Of a stretch of DNA of 64,000 nucleotides, positions 7,637 to 20,404 are shown one piece after another. The stretch lies in NCBI GenBank assembly GCA_021298835.1, contig JAJTHG010000017.1, forward strand, positions 98,888 through 162,887. The letters are read 5' to 3'. Made by a program: the position numbers and the translations under genes. The stretch is from Gemmatimonadota bacterium. GTDB lineage: Bacteria; Gemmatimonadota; Gemmatimonadetes; Gemmatimonadales; Gemmatimonadaceae. Numbering within the stretch: the first letter of the stretch is position 1; each line of letters starts with the position of its first letter. The notes beneath the pieces were generated by a model that ran no database searches, was not told the origin of the DNA, and worked only from the letters and a program-made list of their open reading frames with translations.

Positions 7637-10600
7637 ATGCCCCTCTCCCGTCTGCACGGGCTCGGCGCGGCCTTGGCGCTCGCCGGCCTCGCTGGCGCGT
7701 CGCTCGGCACGCCGCTCGGCGCGCAGCAGCTCGACTCCGTCACCAACGCCGGCCTGCGCTGGCGTCAGATCGGCCCCGCGAACATGGCCGGCCGCATCGT
7801 GGACGTCGAGGCGATCCCGTCGCCGTCGCGCACGATCTACGTGAGCACCGCGGCCGGCGGGCTCTGGAAGTCGTCGAACGGCGGCACGACGTTCCGTCCC
7901 GTGCTCGACACGAGCCGGGTGATCTCGGGCGGCGACCTCGCGATCGCCCCGAGCGACACGAATGTGCTCTACTGGGGGACGGGCGAGCCGAACAGCCGCA
8001 ACTCGATCTCGCCCGGCGGCGGCATCTACAAGTCCACCGACGGCGGGAAGTCGTGGACGTGGATCGAGGCGCTGCGCGGCTCTGAGCACATCGGCCGGAT
8101 CGTGGTGCACCCGACCAACCCGAACGTCGCGTGGGTCGCGGCCCTCGGGCCGGCGTGGCGCACCGGCGGCGAGCGCGGGCTTTACAAGACGACCGACGGC
8201 GGGAAGACCTTCTCCTGCGTGAAGTGCATCGACGCGAAGACGGGCTTCATCGACGTGGACCTGCACCCGTCGAACCCGGACGTGCTCTTCGCGGCGAGCT
8301 ACGAGCGGCTGCGCGGGCCGTACTTCCTGCAGTCGGGTGGCAAGGGCTCGGCGCTCTGGAAGTCCACCGACGGCGGCGCGACGTGGGCCGAGGTGAAGGG
8401 AGGCGGCTTCCCCGAGGGGATGAAGGGCCGCATCGAAGTCGCGATCTCCGCCTCGAAGCCCGACGTCATGTACGCGATGGTCGAGGCCGACACGCTGCCC
8501 AACGCGTCGAAGGAGCAGAAGCCGCGGCAGAAGTCGCCGAGCGGCCTCTGGCGCTCCGCGGACGGCGGGGCGACGTGGGAGAAGCGCGCCGACGACAACG
8601 TGCGGCCGTTCTACTACTCGCAGGTGCGCGTGCACCCGACGAACCCCGACCGCGTCTGGTGGTCCTCGACGCCGGTGAAGTACTCGAACGACGGCGGCAA
8701 GACGTCGGGCAACGCGACGGTGGGGATCCACGTGGACCACCACGCGCACTGGATCGACCCCCGGGACCCCGAGCGCATGATCGTCGGCAACGATGGCGGC
8801 ATCGCCATCTCGCACGACGGTGGCGGCAACTACGACTTCGTCAACACGTTCGCGATCGGCCAGTTCTACAATGTGTCGGTGGACATGGGCATCCCGTACC
8901 GCGTGTGCGGCGGCGCGCAGGACAACGGGTCGTGGTGCGGCCCGAGCCGGCGCAAGCAGGGGCCGGTCACCAACGCGATGTGGGCGACGTACTGGGGCGG
9001 CGACGGCTTCGGCTCGGCCAACGACCCGACCGACCCGAACATCGTGTACGGCACCTCGCAGGGCGGCTCGATGGGCCGCTACAACTGGGCGACCGGCGAG
9101 GCATCGCGCTTCCAGAAGCCCGAGTGGCGCCCGCAATGGCTGCGGTGGGAGGACTCGATCGTCGTCACCCGCGGCGACACGACGAAGCCCGAGACGCCCG
9201 AGATGAAGCGCCGCATCGCTGCCTTCAAGGCGCGGCAGAAGCAGGACTCGGTGGACCTCGCGCTCCGCTGGAACTGGAATACCCCGTACTTCGTCTCGCG
9301 GCACAACGCGAAGACGCTCTACTTCGGCGCCAACCGCGTGCTCAAGAGCACGAAGATGGGCGACGACATGTTCTTCATCTCGCCCGACCTCACCTACCGC
9401 GACACCGCCAAGCTGCGCGTCGCGCTCAAGGAGTCCGGCGGCATCACCAAGGACCTCACGGGCGCGGAGACGTTCTCGACGATCGTCTCGCTCAACGAGT
9501 CGCCGGCGAAGGCCGGGATGCTCCTCGCCGGCACCGACGACGGCCGGCTCTGGCTCACGCGCAACGACGGCGGCGCGTGGGAGGAGCTCACCAGCCGCGT
9601 GCCCGGCGTGCCGGCGGGCACGTACGTCTCGCGCGTCGAGCTCTCGGGCGCGGACACCAACGTGTTCTACGCCAGCTTCGACAACCACCGCCGCGGCGAC
9701 TTCACCCCGTACGTGGTCATGACGCGGGACGGCGGCCGGACCTTCGCGAGCATCGCCGGCACCCTGCCGACCGGGGGGCCGGATTTCGTCCATGTCATCC
9801 GCGAGGACCCGCGGAACCCCAACGTGCTGTACGTCGGCACCGACGTCGGCGCGTACGTGTCGGTCGATCGCGGCGGGTCCTGGCGCCGCCTCGGCCGCGA
9901 CCTCCCCACGGTCCCGGTGCACGACCTCGTCGTGCATCCGCGCGAGGGCGAGCTGGTGGCGGCGACGCACGGCCGCTCGTTCTGGATCGTGGACGTCAAC
10001 CCGCTCCAGCAGCTCGGCGACTCGGCCCGCCGGGCCGAGGCCTTCGCGCTCTACAAGCCGCGCACGGCCTTCCAGTGGGGCGAGCCGCCGGTCGAGGGGC
10101 GCGACGGCGGCAACAAGCGCTTCGAGGCGGCCAGCCCGCCCTACGGCGCGGACATCTGGTACCGCACGACCAAGCCGGGCCTGGGCGCCGTGCGCATCGT
10201 GATCCAGGATGCGACCGGCGACACGCTGCGTACGCTCTCCGGCCCGAGTGGCGTCGGGCTCCACCGGGTGTCGTGGAACTTCCGCGGCAAGGAGCCGCCG
10301 CGCGTGGCCCTCTCGCCGGCCGAGCTGCGCGACTCGCTCCGAACGGCGAAGGCGGTGGACTCGGCCTTCACGGCCCTGGAGCAGGCGGGGAAGTTCAGCA
10401 AGACGCAGCTCGACCAGGCGCGCAACATGATCGCGCGGCCGGCCGCCATGATGGGAATGGTCGAGCAGATGTTCGCCGGCGGGCAGGGCGGCGGGCGCTT
10501 CCAGGAGCGGCCCGGCGAGACGCCGGCGCGTGCGCCGGGCGCGGGTGCCGGCGGTCGGCAGGGTGGCGGCGCGGCGGCAACGGGTGGTGAGCCCGGCGGG

Positions 10601-10843
10601 CCGGACATGAGCATGATGCAGGAGCTCTTCGGCGAGCTGCGCAACATCCCGGGCGTCAACCTCGGCTTCGGCGGCGGTGGCCGCCGCGGCGGCGGGCAGG
10701 CCCCGCTCGTCCAGCCGGGCGACTACAAGGTCTCCGTGACGATCGACGGCAAGACCCACGTCCAGACGGTGCGCGTCGAGCGCATCAGCGGGACGGGCGG
10801 GTCGTCATTCGGGTTCGAGGAGGAGGACGAGCACGAGCCGTAG
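7637..10843 (+). CDS. Large secreted BNR/Asp-box (sortilin-like) beta-propeller protein
   Basis: A 1068-residue exported protein. After a signal peptide (about 1-28, ending LGAQQ) come many Asp-box turns of the S-x-D-x-G-x-T-W type (for example STDGGKSWTW and STDGGATW), the hallmark of VPS10/sortilin-like and glycosyl-hydrolase BNR propellers. These fill about residues 35-800 as probably two propellers. A beta-sandwich region (about 830-910) and a Gly/Pro/Ala-rich linker (about 955-1000) follow, then a final strand-rich segment (QPGDYKVSVTIDGK) like a secretion or anchoring module. Such proteins are abundant in Gemmatimonadota and Acidobacteria; the substrate is unknown. ATG 7637 is chosen because the signal peptide starts there. 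Confidence 0.85.
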   Translation: MPLSRLHGLGAALALAGLAGASLGTPLGAQQLDSVTNAGLRWRQIGPANMAGRIVDVEAIPSPSRTIYVSTAAGGLWKSSNGGTTFRPVLDTSRVISGGDLAIAPSDTNVLYWGTGEPNSRNSISPGGGIYKSTDGGKSWTWIEALRGSEHIGRIVVHPTNPNVAWVAALGPAWRTGGERGLYKTTDGGKTFSCVKCIDAKTGFIDVDLHPSNPDVLFAASYERLRGPYFLQSGGKGSALWKSTDGGATWAEVKGGGFPEGMKGRIEVAISASKPDVMYAMVEADTLPNASKEQKPRQKSPSGLWRSADGGATWEKRADDNVRPFYYSQVRVHPTNPDRVWWSSTPVKYSNDGGKTSGNATVGIHVDHHAHWIDPRDPERMIVGNDGGIAISHDGGGNYDFVNTFAIGQFYNVSVDMGIPYRVCGGAQDNGSWCGPSRRKQGPVTNAMWATYWGGDGFGSANDPTDPNIVYGTSQGGSMGRYNWATGEASRFQKPEWRPQWLRWEDSIVVTRGDTTKPETPEMKRRIAAFKARQKQDSVDLALRWNWNTPYFVSRHNAKTLYFGANRVLKSTKMGDDMFFISPDLTYRDTAKLRVALKESGGITKDLTGAETFSTIVSLNESPAKAGMLLAGTDDGRLWLTRNDGGAWEELTSRVPGVPAGTYVSRVELSGADTNVFYASFDNHRRGDFTPYVVMTRDGGRTFASIAGTLPTGGPDFVHVIREDPRNPNVLYVGTDVGAYVSVDRGGSWRRLGRDLPTVPVHDLVVHPREGELVAATHGRSFWIVDVNPLQQLGDSARRAEAFALYKPRTAFQWGEPPVEGRDGGNKRFEAASPPYGADIWYRTTKPGLGAVRIVIQDATGDTLRTLSGPSGVGLHRVSWNFRGKEPPRVALSPAELRDSLRTAKAVDSAFTALEQAGKFSKTQLDQARNMIARPAAMMGMVEQMFAGGQGGGRFQERPGETPARAPGAGAGGRQGGGAAATGGEPGGPDMSMMQELFGELRNIPGVNLGFGGGGRRGGGQAPLVQPGDYKVSVTIDGKTHVQTVRVERISGTGGSSFGFEEEDEHEP

Positions 10844-10930
10844 GCGGCGCGCGCCGCGGCCAGGCGAGGGTCACGCCTGTCTGGAGGCATCCTCGAGGTG
10901 CCGGCGGCACCTTGGGCGGCACCTTGGGCG

Positions 10931-11005
10931 GGGCCGCAGGACGCAGGAGAACGGAGCACCCGCGTGCCGTCACGTGGTGCTCCCCCCTCCTGCCTCCTGC
11001 GGCCC
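10931..11005. terminator. 75-nt imperfect hairpin between the BNR gene and fumC
   Basis: Three paired blocks nest around one loop: 10931-10940 with 10996-11005 (10 bp perfect), 10943-10949 with 10987-10993 (7 bp), and 10953-10959 with 10977-10983 (7 bp). Small symmetric internal loops separate them. The position between two same-strand genes suits termination; the length is unusual for a simple terminator. A GGCACCTTGGGC direct repeat lies just upstream (about 10909-10930). Confidence 0.55.
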
Positions 11006-11035
11006 TGTCGTTCCGTGACCTAAAGGGCCGGCCGC

Positions 11036-11042
11036 TAGATTT
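11036..11042 (+). promoter_or_regulatory. Candidate -7 element (TAGATTT) of fumC
   Basis: TAGATTT lies 41 nt before the fumC ATG, directly after the hairpin. It matches the recurrent TAGMTT element of this window. No good TTG is found at the expected distance upstream. Confidence 0.4.
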
Positions 11043-11083
11043 CGGGCGCCAACGCGACCCATGACTCGACGCCTCCCCCCGCC

Positions 11084-12469
<1,386 letters not shown>

Positions 12470-12478
12470 GATTCCCCT

Positions 12479-12513
12479 CCCCCGGCGCGGCGCTTCGTTG
12501 ACCGCGCCGGGGG
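12479..12513. terminator. fumC terminator hairpin
   Basis: A perfect 12-bp inverted repeat (12479-12490 with 12502-12513, 11-nt loop) starts 9 bp after the fumC stop. It has no T-tract. Confidence 0.65.
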
Positions 12514-12549
12514 CCGGGAGAGACCCGCACGGCCGAAGGGGGAGGAGGC

Positions 12550-12645
12550 AGGCGTGGGGCGTTCGACCTGACCACCGTGCCGATCACCCGCATCGCGATC
12601 GAGGTGCACCGGGGTCTCGGTCCGGGCATGCCCGAGTCCGTATCG
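12550..12645 (+). pseudogene. Fragment of a GxxExxY-family gene
   Basis: One frame encodes ITRIAIEVHRGLGPGMPESV, the hallmark N-terminal motif of GxxExxY proteins (I-x2-A-I-E-V-H-R-x-L-G-P-G-x2-E-S). The homology stops where the expected Tyr codon would be and runs into a CT/CG simple repeat, with no later part of the family (about 120 residues normally) downstream. This is a truncated remnant squeezed between fumC and dsbD. Confidence 0.65.
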
Positions 12646-12677
12646 CTCTCTCGCTCTCGCGCGCGCTCTCGCGCGCG
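12644..12677. repeat. CT/CG simple-sequence tract
   Basis: Alternating CTCTC and CGCGCG runs begin at the break point of the GxxExxY remnant. This suggests slippage or an illegitimate junction at the truncation. Confidence 0.7.
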
Positions 12678-12691
12678 GCCGTTCGCCGGCC

Positions 12692-14887
12692 CTACCCGCC
12701 GAGCGTCGCCGAGAGATACCGCAGCACGATCCCCGCCGTGATGACCTCCGGCAGCACCACGTGCGGCCGGTCCCGCGACGCCGGGTAGAGCACGTACAGC
12801 GGGATCCCCTGCCGCCCGAAGCCGGCGACGGCGCGCGCGATGGTCTCCGACCGCGACGTCCAGTCCGCCCGCAGCAGCGCCACGTCACGCGCCGCGAACG
12901 CCTGCCGTAGTGCCGCCGACGAGAACGCCACCCGTTCGTTCACCTTGCACGTCAGGCACCACGCCGCCGTGAAGTCCACGAACACCGGCCGCCCTGCCGC
13001 GCGGTGCTTCGCCACCGCCGCCTCGCTCCACGGTTCCCACACCAGGCCGTACGCGTCGGTTTCGGCTTCCGCCGGTGCATCCGCCGCCGCCGCTGCGCTC
13101 GCGTGGCTGGCCGAGGCCCCCCACGCCACGAAGCCGCCCACGACGATGAAGCCCGCCCCCGCCGCCCGCCGCAGCGTGCGCGTCATCCCGCTGGCGCTCA
13201 CCACCGAGGCGTGCCCGAGCAGCCATGCCCCGACGCCGGCGGCCGCGAGCGCCACGCCCAGCGGCCCGAGGCCCGCCACGCCGACCTGCTGCACGAAGAC
13301 CCACGCGAGCCACACGACGGTCGCGAACATCGGCAGCGCGAGCCAGCGCTTCATCGTGAGCATCCACCGGCCCGGCTTCGGCAACGCGCGCAGCGCCGCT
13401 GGCCACGCCGCGAGCACCGCGTAGGGCAGGGCCATCCCCAGCCCGAGCGCGAAGAAGACCGTGAACGCCACCGCCGGCGATTGCGCGAGCCCGTAGGCGA
13501 TGGCCGCCCCCATCATCGGGGCGGTGCAGGGGGTGGCGACCACCGTGGCGAGCATGCCGTTCGCGACCGACCCCGCGTAGCCCCCCTCGAAGTTCACGGC
13601 ACCGAGCCGCGTGAACTCGGCCCCGATCTCCACCACGCCCAGCAGCGACAGGCCGAGCACGAAGATCAGCGCCGCCAGGCCGGCCACGAACGCGGGCGAC
13701 TGCAGTTGGAAGCCCCAGCCGAGCTGCGCCCCGCCGGCGCGCACCGCGAGCAGCACCGCCGCCAGCGCGAGGAAGGTCCCGATCACGCCGACCGCGAAGG
13801 CGATCCCGTGGTTGCGCGCCCGACCGTGGTCCTGCCCGCCCAGTTCGGCGAACCCGAAGATCTTGAGCGCGATCACCGGGAGTACGCACGGCATGAGGTT
13901 GAGCAGCAGGCCACCCACGAAGGCGAGGCCGATCGCGGCGAACAGCGACAGCGAGGGCGCGGGCGGCGTGCCGGCGACGGCCGGCTCGACGCTCCCGGCC
14001 GGCGGGGGCGGTGGCGCTTCGGCGCCGCCGGTCGCGCCCGGCGCGGCCGTGGCCACGGCGGCGGGGACGCCCGCCACCGTCGCGCGGAACTCGTAGCCCG
14101 CCCGCGACCCGTCGGGACGCGTGCCAAGCAGCAGCCCGGGCAGCGTGGCCTGCGGGCCGACGCGTCCGTTGCCGCCGCGCACCAGCGCCAGCTGCAGCGT
14201 GTCCCCCGCGCGCGTGGCGCGCTGCGCGGCCCCGTGCTCGAGGTGGAAGGGGAGCGCGGTCATGAACAGCGGGTCGCGCAGGCGCGGCGCGCCGCGCACG
14301 GCGAGCACATAGCCGCGCTCGGTCACCGACGCCGTGGCGCGCGCGCTGGCCGGCAGCGGCGCGGGCCACTGGGCGCGTGCCGCCGCGAACCGCGGCGCAT
14401 CCGCCGAGGGCGCGGGGGCCTCGCGCCGGACCGGCAGAGTGAGGGCGATGCGCGCCTTGCCGGGAATGCAGATGTTCTCGCACTCGATCCAGTCCACGTC
14501 GGCCGCGAGGGCGAGCGACGAACCGGGTGTCGCCGACGCCGGGACGGTCAGGGGCACGACCAGCAGGGTCGAGTCCGCATAGCCGTATGACACGATGTCG
14601 GCGAGCCGGAAGGTGATCGGCAGCGGCCAGCGGATGGTATCGGCGGTGACGCCGGTCGGGAGCGACCAGCGGACGTTCGTGGGGCCGCCGGCGTCGCCGG
14701 CCTGCTTCCAGTAGGTGTGCCACTTCGGGGCCATCTCGAGGCGGATGCCCACCCACAGCGTGTCCCCCGGCCGGGCATGGGCGTGCTCGGCGGCGAGCCG
14801 CGCCGAGGTGTGCAGCACGGGCTGGGCGTGCACAGGGGCGGTGGCCGCCGCGACGGCCCCGATCGCGAAGACGATCCGCCAGGACAT
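12692..14887 (-). CDS. dsbD: DsbD-type thiol:disulfide interchange protein
   Basis: A 731-residue inner-membrane reductase passing cytoplasmic reducing power to periplasmic thiols. After a signal peptide (about 1-21, ending VHAQ) there is a DsbD-alpha/DsbC-like periplasmic domain (about 25-290). An eight-helix core (about 320-590) has the membrane cysteine pair in LMPCVLP and VATPCTAP. A C-terminal thioredoxin-like domain carries WCLTCK (W643, C644, C647). All three electron-relay cysteine pairs expected in the core and C-terminus are visible. A fumC-side convergent arrangement and a TAGCTT element 6 nt before the ATG suggest its own, nearly leaderless transcript. It could feed cytochrome c maturation for the caa3 oxidase. 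Confidence 0.9.
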   Translation of the reverse strand: MSWRIVFAIGAVAAATAPVHAQPVLHTSARLAAEHAHARPGDTLWVGIRLEMAPKWHTYWKQAGDAGGPTNVRWSLPTGVTADTIRWPLPITFRLADIVSYGYADSTLLVVPLTVPASATPGSSLALAADVDWIECENICIPGKARIALTLPVRREAPAPSADAPRFAAARAQWPAPLPASARATASVTERGYVLAVRGAPRLRDPLFMTALPFHLEHGAAQRATRAGDTLQLALVRGGNGRVGPQATLPGLLLGTRPDGSRAGYEFRATVAGVPAAVATAAPGATGGAEAPPPPPAGSVEPAVAGTPPAPSLSLFAAIGLAFVGGLLLNLMPCVLPVIALKIFGFAELGGQDHGRARNHGIAFAVGVIGTFLALAAVLLAVRAGGAQLGWGFQLQSPAFVAGLAALIFVLGLSLLGVVEIGAEFTRLGAVNFEGGYAGSVANGMLATVVATPCTAPMMGAAIAYGLAQSPAVAFTVFFALGLGMALPYAVLAAWPAALRALPKPGRWMLTMKRWLALPMFATVVWLAWVFVQQVGVAGLGPLGVALAAAGVGAWLLGHASVVSASGMTRTLRRAAGAGFIVVGGFVAWGASASHASAAAAADAPAEAETDAYGLVWEPWSEAAVAKHRAAGRPVFVDFTAAWCLTCKVNERVAFSSAALRQAFAARDVALLRADWTSRSETIARAVAGFGRQGIPLYVLYPASRDRPHVVLPEVITAGIVLRYLSATLGG

Positions 14888-14893
14888 GCGTGC

Positions 14894-14899
14894 AAGCTA
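14894..14899 (-). promoter_or_regulatory. Candidate -7 element (TAGCTT) of dsbD
   Basis: Minus-strand TAGCTT ends 6 nt before the ATG at 14887. If it acts as the proximal promoter element, transcription would begin essentially at the start codon. Confidence 0.4.
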
Positions 14900-14989
14900 C
14901 CGCAGGCAGGCGACGAGCGGTGTCATGAGTCGCCCTCCGTCCCGACGTTCGTGGGGTGGCCGCACGGTCTTCAAGCCATCCCGCTAAAG

Positions 14990-15004
14990 CGTTGTTGCAC
15001 AACG
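14990..15004. promoter_or_regulatory. Perfect short dyad upstream of gyrA
   Basis: CGTTGT and ACAACG (6 bp each) flank TGC. The dyad sits about 20 bp ahead of the putative gyrA promoter, where a DNA-binding regulator could act. No regulator is recognised. Confidence 0.35.
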
Positions 15005-15025
15005 ACTTGCAATGCCATGCCGGGA

Positions 15026-15055
15026 TTGATTCGCCCCCGGGGTTCCACTAGCTTG
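15026..15055 (+). promoter_or_regulatory. Candidate gyrA promoter, TTG-N20-TAGCTTG
   Basis: TTG at 15026-15028 is separated by 20 nt from TAGCTTG at 15049-15055. This matches the layout of Bacteroidetes primary-sigma promoters (TTG about -33, TAnnTTTG about -7). A leader of roughly 45 nt to ATG 15105 follows. It is the best full promoter match in the window. Confidence 0.5.
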
Positions 15056-15104
15056 TCCGGATTGCGGCCCGTCCGCCGCGCCCCCGCATTTTCGAGCCAT
15101 TCCG

Positions 15105-17627
<2,523 letters not shown>

Positions 17628-17783
17628 TGAAGTCCCGAACCGGCCCAGCGGGAAACCGGCGCGATCCGCAGCGTCCGTCGGCCACCGGCTCGGCCGCGGG
17701 GGCGGACTGATGTATAGTTATTAGACACTGACTGCTTTATCGGTCATTGTGTCCGGCATGCGACTTGCTGAGTGTCAGAGGCG

Positions 17784-19256
17784 ATGACACCGCCCAGGAT
17801 TCTCGTCGTCGACGATGACGTCGCGATGCGCCAGATGCTCGAGCTGCTCCTCAAGGAACAGGGCTATGACGTCGCGTCGGTCGGCGACGGCGCAGCATTG
17901 CTGGCGGCGCTGGAAGGCGGGTGCCCGGACCTCGTCCTGCTCGACGTCATGATGCCGCAGCTCGACGGCTTCGAGACGCTCGAGCGGATGAAGGCCGACG
18001 ACCGGTGGGCCGAGGTGCCGGTTCTCATGGTGTCGTCCTTGCCGGCCGAGGACGCGACGGTGCGCACGCTGGGTCTGGGGGCGGCCGACTACATCCGCAA
18101 GCCGTTCCGCGTGCGCGAGCTGCTCGCGCGCGTCCAGGCGCAGCTTCGCGCTCGGGCCGAGCTCGGCCGGGCCCGCGAGGCGCTCGCCCGCCGGGAGCTC
18201 GAGCTGCTCCGCGCGCAGGAGGATGCCGACAGCCGCCGCGCGCTGGTGGATATCCTCCACGAGGTCACCGGCGGGCTCTCGAGCGAGGAGATCTACCACA
18301 TCCTCGCGCGTCGCGTCGCGCGTGCGCTCAACACGTCGCATTGCTCGGTCGTCCTCGCGCGCCCCGGCGCCCAGTTCGGCACGGTGGCCACGGCGTACGA
18401 GCACCCCAGCGTCGTCAACCACCGCATCGTGCTCGCGAAGTACCCCGAGATCCGGCGCGCGCTCGCGACCGCCAAGCCGGTGCTCGTCGAGGACGTCATG
18501 ACCGACCCGCTGTACGCCGAGGAACGGACGCGGTGGGCGCACGAGGGACTCGACGTGCGCATCCGTTCGGTGATCGCCCTGCCGTTCTCGATCGACGAGG
18601 CGCGGGCCGGCGTCTTCTTCCTGCGCCGGACGCGCGAAGAGCCGTCCCTCAACCGCGCCGACGTCGAGTTCGCCGACACGGTCATCAAGGCGGCGGTGAG
18701 CGCCATCCAGCGGGCGCTGGTCATCGAGCATACGAAGGCCGACAACGCCCGCCTCGAGGAGCTCGCGCGCACCGATCCCCTCACCGGGCTCGTCAACCGC
18801 CGGGTGCTCGTCGAGCGGCTCCAGACGGAGGTCGAGCGCGCTCGGCGCTACGAGGGATCGGTCACGGTCCTCATGATCGACCTCGACCACTTCAAGCGCG
18901 TCAACGACCAGCACGGCCACCTCGTGGGCGACGAGGTGCTCAAGCAGGTCGGGGACCTCCTGGTCTCCGCCGTGCGGTCCGTGGATCTCGTCTCCCGCTA
19001 CGGCGGCGAGGAGTTCGTCATCCTCCTGCCGGAGACCCCGTCCATGGGGGCGGCGACGTTCGCCGAGCGCATCCGCGAGAAGCTGGAGCAGTTCCCCTTC
19101 ATCAACGCGGCGGGCGACCGGCTGTCGATCACGGCCTCCGTCGGGCTGGCGGCCTTCCCGGGCCCCCGGATCGAGACGGTCGAGGACCTCCTTGCCCGGG
19201 CCGACGAGGCGCTCTACCGCGCCAAGGCCGACGGCCGGAACCGGGTCCGCACCTGA
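17784..19256 (+). CDS. Response regulator-GAF-GGDEF diguanylate cyclase
   Basis: A 490-residue cytoplasmic signalling protein. A receiver domain (about 1-120) has the acidic cluster DDD (10-12) and phospho-acceptor D54 in LLDVMMP. A short coiled coil (about 125-155) and a GAF domain (about 160-310) follow. A GGDEF domain (about 325-485) has the active signature GGEEF (407-411) and an intact allosteric inhibitory site RSVD (398-401), so it should make c-di-GMP with product inhibition. No histidine kinase is next to it. An in-frame GTG at 17772 would add four residues; ATG 17784 has CAGAGG just upstream. The preceding 156 bp hold an AT-rich TATAGTTATTAG stretch (about 17713-17724), a possible promoter. 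Confidence 0.93.
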   Translation: MTPPRILVVDDDVAMRQMLELLLKEQGYDVASVGDGAALLAALEGGCPDLVLLDVMMPQLDGFETLERMKADDRWAEVPVLMVSSLPAEDATVRTLGLGAADYIRKPFRVRELLARVQAQLRARAELGRAREALARRELELLRAQEDADSRRALVDILHEVTGGLSSEEIYHILARRVARALNTSHCSVVLARPGAQFGTVATAYEHPSVVNHRIVLAKYPEIRRALATAKPVLVEDVMTDPLYAEERTRWAHEGLDVRIRSVIALPFSIDEARAGVFFLRRTREEPSLNRADVEFADTVIKAAVSAIQRALVIEHTKADNARLEELARTDPLTGLVNRRVLVERLQTEVERARRYEGSVTVLMIDLDHFKRVNDQHGHLVGDEVLKQVGDLLVSAVRSVDLVSRYGGEEFVILLPETPSMGAATFAERIREKLEQFPFINAAGDRLSITASVGLAAFPGPRIETVEDLLARADEALYRAKADGRNRVRT

Positions 19257-19267
19257 CCCGGGACGCA

Positions 19268-19274
19268 TAGCTTA
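19268..19274 (+). promoter_or_regulatory. Candidate -7 element (TAGCTTA) of the kinase gene
   Basis: TAGCTTA lies 44 nt before the kinase ATG, in the short gap after the GGDEF gene. It suggests separate transcription of the kinase pair. Confidence 0.4.
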
Positions 19275-19318
19275 TCGGGGTCCGGTCGCGATTCCCCGAG
19301 TCCCCTTCCGCGCCCCGC

Positions 19319-20404
19319 ATGCCGACCCGTTGCCCCGCCTGCGGCACCACCTATCCCGACGACTCGCGCTTCTGCACGAAGGACGGCAGCCGGCTCGTGG
19401 TCGCCGGCGCGTCGGCCGCCGCCGCGGGACCAGCCGCAGCCGCGCCGGCGACCGCCGTGCGGCCGGCGGCCCCGCGGCCGCCTGGCGGCGGCCCCAACGC
19501 CGCGGCCCTCGCGGGGGCGATGCTCGAGGGGCGCTACCGGGTGGAGGCGAAGGTGGGCGAGGGCGGCATGTCCTACGTGTACCGCGCCATCGACGTCTCG
19601 ACGACGGAGCGCGTCGCCATCAAGGTGCTCTCCCCATCGCTCGCCAAGGACCCGAACGCGATGGCGCGCCTGCGCCGCGAGGCCGGCCTCGCGATCCGGC
19701 TGGCGCACCCGAACGTCTGCCACATCATGCGCCTCGGCGAGACCGAGGACGGGCTCGTGTACGTGGTCATGCCGTTCGTCGAGGGCGAGATCCTCGCCGA
19801 CAAGCGGCACCGGGCGGGACACCTGCCGATCGCGCAGGTGGCGTCGTTCATCGGCGAGATCGCCGACGGCCTCCAGGTGGCGCACGAGCAGAAGATCGTG
19901 CACCGGGACTTGAAGCCCGAGAACGTCATGGTCTGCCGGCGCACGGACGGCACGGAGTACGCGGTGGTCATGGATTTCGGGCTGGCGAAGGAGCGCAAGG
20001 CCGGGGCCGAGCTCGAGAAACTCACCGCCACCGGCATCATCCTCGGGACCCCCGAGTTCATGAGCCCGGAGCAGCTCCGCGGGAAGCCGCTCGACGCCCG
20101 CACGGACATCTACGCCCTCGGCCTGATCGCCTACGAGCTGCTCACCGGCAAGTTGCCCTTCGCGGGCCGCACACAGCAGGAGCTCATGATCGCGCGGCTG
20201 CGCAACGACCCGATGCCGCTGTCCGAGCTCCGGCCGACGCTGGGCCTGCCGGCCACGCTCGACCCGGTCCTGCTCAAGGCCTGCGATCGCGACGCCGAGC
20301 GGCGCTACCAGACCGCTCCGGAGTTCGCCGCCGCCTTCCGGCAGGCGGCCGTCTCGCCGTCGGCGGGCGGCGCGGGCCTCCTCGGCAAGCTGTTCGGCCG
20401 GTGA
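19319..20404 (+). CDS. Soluble serine/threonine protein kinase with N-terminal zinc ribbon
   Basis: A 361-residue Hanks-type kinase. The N-terminus has a CPACG...CTKDG zinc-ribbon (C5, C8, C19) whose fourth ligand is replaced. An Ala/Pro linker (about 30-65) and a complete kinase domain (about 70-345) follow: glycine loop GEGGMS, VAIK lysine K102, HRDLKPEN with D197, DFG with D219, and the activation-segment motif GTPEFMSPEQ. There is no transmembrane helix or PASTA domain after the kinase, so it acts in the cytoplasm. Its stop overlaps the start of a secreted protein gene (GTGA), an unusual pairing. The substrate is unknown. Confidence 0.9.
   Translation: MPTRCPACGTTYPDDSRFCTKDGSRLVVAGASAAAAGPAAAAPATAVRPAAPRPPGGGPNAAALAGAMLEGRYRVEAKVGEGGMSYVYRAIDVSTTERVAIKVLSPSLAKDPNAMARLRREAGLAIRLAHPNVCHIMRLGETEDGLVYVVMPFVEGEILADKRHRAGHLPIAQVASFIGEIADGLQVAHEQKIVHRDLKPENVMVCRRTDGTEYAVVMDFGLAKERKAGAELEKLTATGIILGTPEFMSPEQLRGKPLDARTDIYALGLIAYELLTGKLPFAGRTQQELMIARLRNDPMPLSELRPTLGLPATLDPVLLKACDRDAERRYQTAPEFAAAFRQAAVSPSAGGAGLLGKLFGR

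Noticed and set aside
7538..10759. Long minus-strand frame opposite the BNR protein
   Set aside because: The Asp-box repeats are on the plus strand; the opposing frame is Arg/Ala/Val-rich and has no recognisable fold.
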